From Prevotellaceae bacterium (GTDB lineage: Bacteria; Bacteroidota; Bacteroidia; Bacteroidales; Bacteroidaceae), in NCBI GenBank assembly GCA_003150315.1, contig QAML01000024.1, positions 1 through 7,452 on the forward strand: 7,452 nucleotides of DNA, given 5' to 3'. The notes beneath the pieces were generated by a model. The model saw only the letters and a program-made list of their open reading frames with translations. It was not told where the DNA came from and searched no databases. Position 1 is the stretch's first letter, and the number at the start of each line of letters is the position of its first letter. This document shows, piece by piece, positions 1 through 5,852 of this stretch. Made by a program: the position numbers and the translations under genes.

Positions 1-57
1 TCGAACTGCTCTTTAGAGAATGAAAATCTCTCGTCCTAACCGATAGACGAATCGGCC
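1..57 (-). tRNA. tRNA-Glu (UUC anticodon), 3' end beyond the window
   Basis: On the minus strand the acceptor 5' strand GGCCGAT starts at 57, followed by TC and a D arm carrying GGTTAGG. The anticodon stem is AGAGA (31-27) paired with TCTCT (19-15). Its seven-base loop at 26-20 holds the anticodon TTC at 24-22, which reads glutamate codons GAA/GAG. The variable stretch AAAG is at 14-11. The T arm opens with AGCAG at 10-6 and TTCGA at 5-1, where the window stops. About 18 bases (rest of the T arm, acceptor 3' strand, discriminator and CCA) lie outside, so the acceptor and T stems cannot be checked for pairing. A dedicated promoter and a leader hairpin precede it. It lies downstream of recO in the same direction. 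Confidence 0.95.
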
Positions 58-71
58 GCCTTGTTAGCGAG

Positions 72-91
72 CTAAAGGCTCATTCCTTTAG
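72..91 (-). other. Perfect 7-bp hairpin in the tRNA-Glu leader
   Basis: In the minus-strand transcript CTAAAGG (91-85) pairs with CCTTTAG (78-72) around the six-base loop AATGAG. The stem has seven perfect pairs but only two are G-C, and no U-tract follows, so it is a poor intrinsic terminator. It sits between the predicted transcription start and the mature tRNA 5' end. A role in 5' leader processing or in keeping the leader from misfolding with the tRNA is possible, but it could also be chance. Confidence 0.45.
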
Positions 92-100
92 TTGCGAGTG

Positions 101-131
101 CAAAAGTACGGCATTTATTATTACCGACAAA
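101..131 (-). promoter_or_regulatory. Bacteroidetes-type promoter for tRNA-Glu
   Basis: On the minus strand TACTTTTG (108-101) matches the Bacteroidetes -7 element TAnnTTTG exactly. A TTTG at 131-128 stands at the -33 position with a 19-nt spacer, inside the usual 19-21 range. Transcription would start near 94-96, giving a leader of about 38 nt before the mature tRNA 5' end at 57. This is the best promoter match in the window and suggests the tRNA is transcribed independently of recO. The assignment is by consensus match only. Confidence 0.8.
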
Positions 132-195
132 ATTTATGAGGGTGTTTTTTTGTGTTTGGGGGAGAATTTTATGAAAAATCATTCGAAATGTGTGA

Positions 196-921
196 TCAGG
201 AAAACAGTTCGTGCAGTATTTCGGGTGATTTTAGTGTGGGAAAGTCAGGAATATGTATGGAATAGTATTCGGTTATGGCTTGCAAAATGCGTGTTCTCTG
301 GGCGCGGGTAAAGGGTATGCGCGATGCGGTGGTGAATTTCAGACGCATTATGAGGGGCAGATGCCGTGCTTCGTGCGGTTCTATTGCGTGGGGAGTGGCG
401 GGGCGGAAGGGTGTGAAGCATCCGTTTTCCATGTCAAAGTAACTTGTTTTGCTGCAGTTCTCAATGTTTGGCTCGAGTCCGAGGTATGTTGACAGGTGGA
501 CGAGGAATACTATGTGGAAGTTGGCGCAGTTTCCTTTTTCATTGTCCAACCATTGTAGCGAGGTGAAGATGAAATTGAAAATATTTCTGTCGGGCATGGG
601 TGCTCGCAGACTTGCCGACAAGAATTCGGCAAGAAACATGGTTATTGCCATTTTTGCCGGCGAGAAGGGTATGTCGGAGTAAATGTTTGCAGGCTGAACG
701 GCTTTTATGCGTGTGAGTTTCGATGTGCCGTGTTCGTTCCATTCTATGTTCAGAATCGCCATTGGAGAAAAGAGCACGTTTTTCACCGAGGCTTTCCGCG
801 TTTTGGGTATGCGCACAAGGAAACCTCTGCGCCCTCCCTGCTCAGTGTAGGCATCTACTATGAGTGTCGAGTCGCTGTATTTTATTGTGCGGAGAACTAT
901 TGCCTTTGAATTTACCAGCAT
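196..921 (-). CDS. recO: RecO, DNA repair and recombination mediator
   Basis: RecO works in the cytoplasmic RecFOR pathway: it binds SSB-coated single-stranded DNA, anneals complementary strands and, with RecR, loads RecA at gaps. The 241-aa protein has the usual family length. Residues 1-80 look like the N-terminal OB fold (opening MLVNSKAIVLRTIKYSDS, with a conserved GGRRGFLVR stretch at 29-37). Residues 85-150 form the helical middle (MFLAEFLSASLR at 95-106). The C-terminus ends with the HIPDFPTLKSPEILHELF pattern of Bacteroidetes RecO. Many RecO proteins carry a four-cysteine zinc finger after the helical part. Here the matching segment, about 150-170, has only Cys156 and Cys168, so it probably binds no zinc. 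The start follows a good -7 box. It ends 138 nt before tRNA-Glu. No rival function is likely. Confidence 0.93.
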   Translation of the reverse strand: MLVNSKAIVLRTIKYSDSTLIVDAYTEQGGRRGFLVRIPKTRKASVKNVLFSPMAILNIEWNEHGTSKLTRIKAVQPANIYSDIPFSPAKMAITMFLAEFLSASLRAPMPDRNIFNFIFTSLQWLDNEKGNCANFHIVFLVHLSTYLGLEPNIENCSKTSYFDMENGCFTPFRPATPHAIEPHEARHLPLIMRLKFTTASRIPFTRAQRTRILQAITEYYSIHIPDFPTLKSPEILHELFS

Positions 922-940
922 AACGCTTGATTTGCTTGTG

Positions 941-948
941 CAAAGGTA
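941..948 (-). promoter_or_regulatory. Probable -7 promoter element for recO
   Basis: On the minus strand TACCTTTG (948-941) matches TAnnTTTG perfectly, with an AT-rich tract (TATATATAAT and neighbours, 951-971) upstream. No clear TTTG is found 19-21 nt upstream, so the -33 half is weak or absent. The start of transcription would be near 935, leaving a 5' leader of only about 14 nt before the recO ATG at 921. There is no Shine-Dalgarno-like purine run in that leader, which is common in Bacteroidetes. Confidence 0.6.
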
Positions 949-1023
949 TTCAATTTATATATTATATATAATGCGTGTTTTTCGCAATGATTTGCCGCTT
1001 CAGGAAAGGACTGTTTTTACGGC

Positions 1024-1125
1024 TTTGTAAGTTGCTGAAAATCAGAAGTTGTTTTTGGCGAAAAATACAAGGCACTTATTTTAAAATAAGTGCTTGTATT
1101 TTAAAATATATGGCTTGTATTTTTT
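1024..1125. repeat. Dispersed AT-rich palindromic repeat, copy A
   Basis: This stretch aligns in the same orientation with 7351-7452. Both start with TTTGTAAGTT, then 42 columns align without a gap (26 identical). A core follows at 1061-1124 versus 7388-7452, with three substitutions and one missing base (a C after 1093). The core holds a long inverted repeat, 1062-1082 against 1083-1102, pairing over 20 bp with one bulged G. It also has a 21-nt direct period, with the TATTTTAAAATA block at 1077-1088 recurring at 1097-1108. It lies between the dipeptidase stop and the recO promoter. No transposase or target duplication is present. It resembles intergenic repeats I recall from Prevotella genomes, but the family name is not known to me. 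Confidence 0.85.
1061..1102 (-). terminator. Possible factor-independent terminator formed by repeat copy A
   Basis: In the transcript of the upstream minus-strand genes, this segment would fold into a stem of about 20 bp with a GCAC/GTGC core, starting about 120 nt after the dipeptidase stop codon. The distal arm ends in five U residues (1065-1061), though some of these belong to the stem rather than follow it. The other strand offers a similar hairpin, so any termination could be bidirectional. The low G+C of the stem makes it weaker than a classic terminator. Confidence 0.35.
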
Positions 1126-1220
1126 ACGAGATGCCTTATGCTTTTTTTGAAGGTGCGAAACGGGGTGTTTTTGCAGGATTGATGATGCCGTTTTTGCCTT
1201 TCGGAATTTTTTTTCAAGGA

Positions 1221-1949
1221 CTATTTTATTACCTTGTAATATTTCTTGGCGTTGGCGCGCGATGTGTAGTTGAAATGCCACCATTCGGAGCGCAGTGTGT
1301 GAAACCCGGCTTCCGTCATTACTCTTCGCAGCAGTCTGCGATTGTTCATGGCTTTGCGCGTGAGCTTACCGGACCTTACGAGTTCCTCTTCTTTGTCAAT
1401 GTGGGCTGTTGCCGTCATGTTGTCAATCTTTGTGCCCATCGTTATGCTGTCTCCGTTTTCATCGGCAATAGTTATGTCAACTGCCATGCCGTAGTTGTGC
1501 AGCCCGCCGCCGTGTGCGGGGTTGCTTACATAGATTTCCTTTTTCGTTCCCGCCACGGTGTTCCACATTGTTTGCTGAACCGACATGGGGCGCGCGGCAT
1601 CGTAAACTTTCAATGTCAGCTTGGGGTTTATGCGGCGCAGTATCTGCTGTGCACGTTTCAGGGCTTGTGCTGCCTTGGGATGCAGATATGCCGTGTGGAG
1701 GTCGGTGTATAAAATTCTGCCTGTGAAATTGTCGGCGCGGGTGTACATCAGACTTACGAGAATGGTTGAATCCGTGTCGCAGATTTTGGTCATGCCCTGA
1801 CGCTCAATGGACTGTTCGGTTTTTGTGGGTGCAGTTTTTTTTGTGCGCGTGCCTTGTGCATATGCCGCCGATGCTGTGAGCAGCACGGCAAATGCCGCAT
1901 GAAGAGCGCGGAGTTTGAATGCGGTAATTATATGTCTGTTTCTTTTCAT
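1221..1949 (-). CDS. ddpX: Exported VanX/DdpX-type D-Ala-D-Ala dipeptidase (peptidase family M15D)
   Basis: This is a zinc metallopeptidase expected to hydrolyse D-Ala-D-Ala or related cell-wall dipeptides. Family landmarks are in order: YTRADNFTG at 69-77; the substrate-binding Arg120 in YDAARPMSVQ; zinc ligands His151 and Asp158 in LHNYGMAVD; and catalytic Glu222 with the third zinc ligand His225 in SEWWHFNY. These correspond to VanX Arg71, His116, Asp123, Glu181 and His184, so the active site looks complete. The N-terminus has a basic start and a hydrophobic run (18-31) ending AYA before Gln32, a type I signal peptide. That places the enzyme in the periplasm, unlike cytoplasmic VanX, which favours peptidoglycan turnover over glycopeptide resistance. 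No vanHA-like genes are nearby. The ATG overlaps the stop codon of the preceding gene (ATGA), implying translational coupling. Exact substrate is inferred. Confidence 0.88.
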   Translation of the reverse strand: MKRNRHIITAFKLRALHAAFAVLLTASAAYAQGTRTKKTAPTKTEQSIERQGMTKICDTDSTILVSLMYTRADNFTGRILYTDLHTAYLHPKAAQALKRAQQILRRINPKLTLKVYDAARPMSVQQTMWNTVAGTKKEIYVSNPAHGGGLHNYGMAVDITIADENGDSITMGTKIDNMTATAHIDKEEELVRSGKLTRKAMNNRRLLRRVMTEAGFHTLRSEWWHFNYTSRANAKKYYKVIK

Positions 1950-4480
1950 CGGCTAAAGTCTATCAGCTCTCCGTCGGGGAGTACGGTGCGTGCGGTAATG
2001 CCAAGTTTCACGTCGGGATTGGCGTTGGAGTAGAACATGACCGTTGCCCTTCCGTTTTCGTCGGTCAGCACATCGGGGTTCCAGTAAAGCGTGCGGCGCA
2101 TATCGGACGGGTCGGGCAAATCGCGCTTTCTGTAATCGGGCAGCACAAAGTCGGGGTCGCTGCTATAGCCAAAAAATCTTACTACTTTGGTTTTGCTCTT
2201 TTCTTTCATCATGCTTTTGTTGCCGTTGCCGTACAGGAGAATGGCAGTAACCCTGTCGGTGGACGAACCGAAGCCCGGAAGAACGTGTTTCATCTTTTCC
2301 TGGTCTGTTATGATGTATATGCGGCTCACTTCGCTGGCAAAAATCGTGAGATTGTCCATGTGGTCGTTTGTGCTTTGCTCTGTGTTGTGTTTGAAAACCA
2401 CTGCGGGGCGGTTGCGATAGGTGAACCGGTAGTTTGTTCCGGCTATTGCGGCTTCCTCGGTGGTATAGTCAAAGTTTTTGTTCATGTCCTTGAGCAAATC
2501 CCAAAGCAAAGGGTCGTCCTCGCCCTGGTCGCAATATTTCATGGATTCGAGGTCCACGTTGTAACAAATATCGGCGTTTCGTTTTGCAAAGTCTTCGCCG
2601 CCGTTCCATTTGTCCTGTCCCACTTTGCTATTGCGTGTTTTTCCTTTCACAACGGCTTCGCCGAGCAGTATGTCGCCCTTAGCCACCGTGTCCTGCCATG
2701 TGAAAATTTCGCTTTGCGCCAATGTGGGTTTATGAGTATAGGAAGAGAGGTTGAATTCTTGGATGTCGAACATTTTTGGAGCGGGAGCGAAATTCCTGTC
2801 AAGGAAAATGCGCATGGTTTTCGGCTTGCCGTTTTCATAAGTATAGAAACGCCCCACGCCTTCGCCGTAGTAAGCGGGCGGCATAAGGGCAAAGCCTCCG
2901 ACCGAATCGGTTATGCACTCTCCTGTAATCCTTTTGCCCGGGAAATAAATGTCAACTTTCAGTCCCGCACCGGGCATGGGCAGCCGCTTTCCCTTGTTTG
3001 CCAGCAAATATCCCGTCAGCAGTTGTCCCTGTTCCGAAGGTTGAATGAGTTTGAACGGTTTCCTGCCTGTCATTTCTGCAAAATCGTATCGCCGCCAGCC
3101 TTGTACGAGTAATAGGAGGTCGAGCCATTTGGCATGAGTCTCATCGTCGGACTCGAAATAGTATTCCGGATGGGCAATGTAGCCTTTCAGATCGGACGAC
3201 AACAGAAGGTCTTCGGCTATACCGCAGTCTTTCCCGTTAAGTTCGCTGTTTCGGTCGTGCACTGCAAGGGAAAAATATGCGTTGCAAGGGTTGCCGTGTC
3301 TGTCGGAAAGCTTCATGTCGAGAACTATCGGGGAAAAGGGTTTGTAAACTTCCTCGTTTTGCCTGACTTCAAGGCTTACGGGGTAATCAGGTCTGCGCCA
3401 AACCAAACGCTCCCATAGTATGTCGCCGGCGGAATTGAAAAGAGTTATTTGATTTATGCCATAGTGTAAACGGATGTCGCTTGTTTCCCATTGCGTTTGC
3501 CCGTTGAGAGCCACGCTGTCTATTGCGCACAACGCGCCCCGGCATGTAATGCTGATTCCGACGTATTTGCCGTTAAGGTCATCGGTTGGTGTGATGCTAA
3601 GACTTGTTTTCCCGTCTTTTTTCTGCAATGTGGCGGAAATTCCTGACTTTCTCGCCGCAGGAAGATTGAACTCGTGGTTTTTTCCGTCTATTTCCACAAC
3701 GGCTTTAACGGAGTTTTTCCAATACGGAAGGGTTATTTCGCCCATTCCCTCGTGTTGTGTCTTGGACGTTCCTATTTCTTTTTCTCCGTCAAGCAACTTG
3801 CACGTGGCGAAGTTTATAGGATTCCCGTCCTTGTCGGTTATGCGGTACGCAATGTTTTGCGGCGTATCGCTCTGAACCAATGCGCCGCCTTCGGGATAGA
3901 ACTCCGCGTAAACAACGTTTCTTTTCGCCGAATCTCCGCGCAATGTGTTGGGTTCTTTACGAAGCATGGGCAGTTGGTCTTCGCCTTTTGGGGAAAAGAT
4001 GAACGGGTTGGCATAATTTCCGGTTGTGCTGTTTGACTGGTAAACGGGTATCACGCGCGAGAAACAGTAATCGCCGTCCCAGTTAAGCATTGCGCGGGTG
4101 AAAGCACGGATTTCGTAAAATCCGCCGTGTATAAGATTTGACAAAGATATGCTTCCCGATGCCTGTCCTTCCGATATTTCGTAGCTCTTACGTTCTATTG
4201 TGTTGCCGTGATCATCGAGAAGTTCCACATATAATACCTTGCTCAAATCGGTATATTTCAAAGACGACGCGCGAACTACGTAAGCTTTGAAATAAATCGT
4301 CTCGTCAATGAAATAAGAGTTATTGTCGAGGTGCAGATAAACCTTTTCTTGTGTGCAACGACTGTCGTAGAGGGCAATCTCTTTGAAAAGTTTCACAAAA
4401 CTTCCGTTGCCCGTTGAATTTTGTGCGTGGCATATCACAGCAAAAGCAATAAGCGAAATAATAATGCCGATGCGTTTCAT
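1946..4480 (-). CDS. Large exported macroglobulin (MG2)-like protein with a TonB-plug-like domain
   Basis: The 844-aa protein begins with a signal peptide (MKRIGIIISLIAFAVICHA, cut before Gln20). Cys17 does not sit in a good lipobox, so this is probably not a lipoprotein. Residues about 45-148 resemble an MG2 domain (KVYLHLDNNSYFIDETIYFKAYV begins at 46). Further beta-rich macroglobulin-like segments span about 190-275 and 367-410. A conserved block, LLLLVQGWRRYDF, lies at 455-467, followed by a carboxypeptidase-regulatory-like fold at about 486-575. The segment LLGEAVVKGK (605-614) looks like the linker that precedes TonB plug domains, and about 640-760 may be plug-like. The end, TLYWNPDVLTDENGRATVMFY (797-817), is typical of this Bacteroidetes family. 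There is no room for a 22-strand outer-membrane barrel. The likely location is the periplasm or outer membrane; the function is unknown. It is coupled to the dipeptidase downstream. No clear promoter is seen in the 73 nt upstream, so read-through from the dgt cluster is possible. Confidence 0.75.
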   Translation of the reverse strand: MKRIGIIISLIAFAVICHAQNSTGNGSFVKLFKEIALYDSRCTQEKVYLHLDNNSYFIDETIYFKAYVVRASSLKYTDLSKVLYVELLDDHGNTIERKSYEISEGQASGSISLSNLIHGGFYEIRAFTRAMLNWDGDYCFSRVIPVYQSNSTTGNYANPFIFSPKGEDQLPMLRKEPNTLRGDSAKRNVVYAEFYPEGGALVQSDTPQNIAYRITDKDGNPINFATCKLLDGEKEIGTSKTQHEGMGEITLPYWKNSVKAVVEIDGKNHEFNLPAARKSGISATLQKKDGKTSLSITPTDDLNGKYVGISITCRGALCAIDSVALNGQTQWETSDIRLHYGINQITLFNSAGDILWERLVWRRPDYPVSLEVRQNEEVYKPFSPIVLDMKLSDRHGNPCNAYFSLAVHDRNSELNGKDCGIAEDLLLSSDLKGYIAHPEYYFESDDETHAKWLDLLLLVQGWRRYDFAEMTGRKPFKLIQPSEQGQLLTGYLLANKGKRLPMPGAGLKVDIYFPGKRITGECITDSVGGFALMPPAYYGEGVGRFYTYENGKPKTMRIFLDRNFAPAPKMFDIQEFNLSSYTHKPTLAQSEIFTWQDTVAKGDILLGEAVVKGKTRNSKVGQDKWNGGEDFAKRNADICYNVDLESMKYCDQGEDDPLLWDLLKDMNKNFDYTTEEAAIAGTNYRFTYRNRPAVVFKHNTEQSTNDHMDNLTIFASEVSRIYIITDQEKMKHVLPGFGSSTDRVTAILLYGNGNKSMMKEKSKTKVVRFFGYSSDPDFVLPDYRKRDLPDPSDMRRTLYWNPDVLTDENGRATVMFYSNANPDVKLGITARTVLPDGELIDFSR

Positions 4481-4553
4481 GGGATCTTTGTTTTTATGTC
4501 CGACCTGTGGGTTTTATTTTTTTACATGTGCGGTTTTATGCCGAGCCTGAGGC

Positions 4554-5162
4554 TTAAAGTATTTTTTGTTTCAGAAGTTCTTTTGCGGTAGTGTCGAGTT
4601 CTTCGTACCATTTCTCGCCAAAAGCTCTCACAAGCGGGTCTTTGAGGAATTCATATACCCTTATTCCGTTTTTCTTTCCGAGTTTGCGGGCGCAGGAACA
4701 GATATCCCAGCGATTATAATTGAGAGCTTTCGTGCCGTTACTGAGTTCCGTAATCCTTATCGGGTAGAGTGCACAGGATATAGGCTTTATGAAATGAATC
4801 TTTCCCTCTGCGTTGGCTCTTTCAAGGGCACAGAGACAGCAGCCATCGCTTCCCATACAGGTAAAGACGCAGTTTTTGCCTTTTATGATGCTTGTAACCA
4901 TGTCGCCGTCCCTGTCTTTGTAGGCTACACCCTGTTTGTGTATGAGGTTAAGCGCGGCGTGGCTCAATTTGTCCTTTACCATAGGCACGGCATCCTCTAT
5001 TTCTTTTATTTCTTCGGCGGTTACGGGTGCGCCTGCATCTCCTTCTATGCAGCACACGCCTTTGCATACGCTCAAGTCGCAGCAAAAGTATTCGGTTATG
5101 CATTCCGAGGAAACTATGGTGTCTCCTATTTCAATCATTGTGCTGTATTGTTCGTTGTTCAT
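4554..5162 (-). CDS. DUF3109 family cysteine-rich protein, putative metal or Fe-S binding
   Basis: The 202-aa protein has no signal peptide or membrane segment and is probably cytosolic. It carries the DUF3109 signature CDLSVCKGVCCIEGDAGAP at 28-46 and a second cysteine cluster at 98-111 (Cys98, 102, 108, 109, 111). SCALYPIR (129-136) and DICSC (153-157) follow. In all, 14 cysteines are present (21, 27, 28, 33, 37, 38, 98, 102, 108, 109, 111, 130, 155, 157), a pattern like the related YkgJ/UPF0153 zinc- or iron-chelating proteins. The biochemical role of the family is not established as far as I know. Relatives usually begin at the MIEIGDTIV segment, so Met9 (coordinate 5138) is a serious alternative start. 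The listed ATG follows ung by 9 nt, consistent with co-transcription. The family assignment is firm; the function is not. Confidence 0.85.
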   Translation of the reverse strand: MNNEQYSTMIEIGDTIVSSECITEYFCCDLSVCKGVCCIEGDAGAPVTAEEIKEIEDAVPMVKDKLSHAALNLIHKQGVAYKDRDGDMVTSIIKGKNCVFTCMGSDGCCLCALERANAEGKIHFIKPISCALYPIRITELSNGTKALNYNRWDICSCARKLGKKNGIRVYEFLKDPLVRAFGEKWYEELDTTAKELLKQKIL

Positions 5163-5171
5163 GCCGTTTGT

Positions 5172-5831
5172 TTACCAGTTTATAGGAGTTTTGCCTTGTT
5201 TTGTCAGGTAGTCGTTCGCAAGGGTAAAGTGATGATTTCCGAAAAAACCCCTGTAAGCCGACAGAGGAGAGGGATGCGCCGATTGGAGTACGAGATTTTT
5301 TTCGCGATCTATGAGTGCGCCTTTTCTTTGTGCGTATGCTCCCCAAAGCATATATACAATTCCGCTGCGTTTTGTGGCAAGTGCGCGGATTGCTGCGTCG
5401 GTAAATTCTTCCCAACCCTTGTTTTGGTGCGAACCTGCCTGATGTGCCCTCACCGTCAAGGTGGCATTCAGCAGCACGCCTTGTTCCACCCACCGTGTCA
5501 GGTCTCCGTTTGCCGGGGTCGGTTTTCCTGTGTCGGCTTGTACTTCTTTGAATATGTTTTCGAGCGAAGGCGGAAATCTCACTCCCTCTGCCACCGAAAA
5601 ACAAAGCCCGTTAGCCTGCCCGGGTTCGTGATAAGGGTCCTGACCTATGATTACAACCTTGACATCATTGAAAGGACAATGATTGAATGCGTTGAAAATA
5701 AGATTTCCCGGGGGATAGCAAATGCCGCTTGCGTATTCCTTGCGCACAAATTCCACGAGATTTGCGAAATATGGCTTTTCGAATTCATCGGCAATGGCTT
5801 CTTTCCAACTGTTTTCTATTTTTACGTTCAT
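5172..5831 (-). CDS. ung: Uracil-DNA glycosylase, family 1
   Basis: The enzyme cuts uracil from DNA, whether it arises by cytosine deamination or dUTP misincorporation, starting base-excision repair in the cytoplasm. All family 1 motifs are present: the water-activating loop GQDPYH at 63-68 with catalytic Asp65 and Tyr67, which bars thymine; GLCFSV at 75-80 with the stacking Phe78; LLNATLTV at 120-127 with the uracil-reading Asn122; and the DNA-intercalating loop HPSPLS at 186-191 with catalytic His186. Length is 219 aa against 229 in E. coli, with an ordinary C-terminus (TPINW). The ATG lies 21 nt after the dgt stop, and the stop lies 9 nt before the DUF3109 gene. The three therefore probably share a transcript. 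No internal promoter with a full TAnnTTTG is visible. Confidence 0.97.
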   Translation of the reverse strand: MNVKIENSWKEAIADEFEKPYFANLVEFVRKEYASGICYPPGNLIFNAFNHCPFNDVKVVIIGQDPYHEPGQANGLCFSVAEGVRFPPSLENIFKEVQADTGKPTPANGDLTRWVEQGVLLNATLTVRAHQAGSHQNKGWEEFTDAAIRALATKRSGIVYMLWGAYAQRKGALIDREKNLVLQSAHPSPLSAYRGFFGNHHFTLANDYLTKQGKTPINW

Positions 5832-5852
5832 GGGTGTCGTTATATGGGAAAT

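Larger units (their letters stand above)
922..1220. other. 299-bp intergenic spacer between the dipeptidase gene and recO
   Basis: No credible gene is seen on either strand. From the recO side the spacer holds the recO -7 element and AT-rich promoter DNA (about 941-971), then repeat copy A (1024-1125). The stretch 1126-1220 has no match to copy B. It contains four T-tracts on the plus strand (1142-1148, 1168-1172, 1191-1195, 1207-1214) at spacings of roughly 17-25 bp. Reading frames that cross this region on the plus strand run antisense into the dipeptidase gene and show no protein-like composition. Confidence 0.6.

Noticed and set aside
975..1712. 245-codon plus-strand open frame across repeat copy A and the dipeptidase gene
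   Set aside because: It runs through the repeat and then antisense to a gene with an intact VanX active site. Its protein is Phe/Cys-rich with no motif.
1221..1949. Vancomycin-resistance vanX
   Set aside because: There is no vanH, vanA or vanRS neighbour, and the protein has a signal peptide, unlike cytoplasmic VanX.
2285..3112. 275-codon plus-strand open frame inside the MG2-like gene
   Set aside because: It is fully antisense to the 844-aa exported protein, with no domain or promoter support.
4540..4556. Possible terminator after the DUF3109 gene (AGCC/GGCT)
   Set aside because: Only four pairs with a three-base loop, overlapping the stop codon region and with no U-tract. Transcription could well continue into the MG2-like gene.
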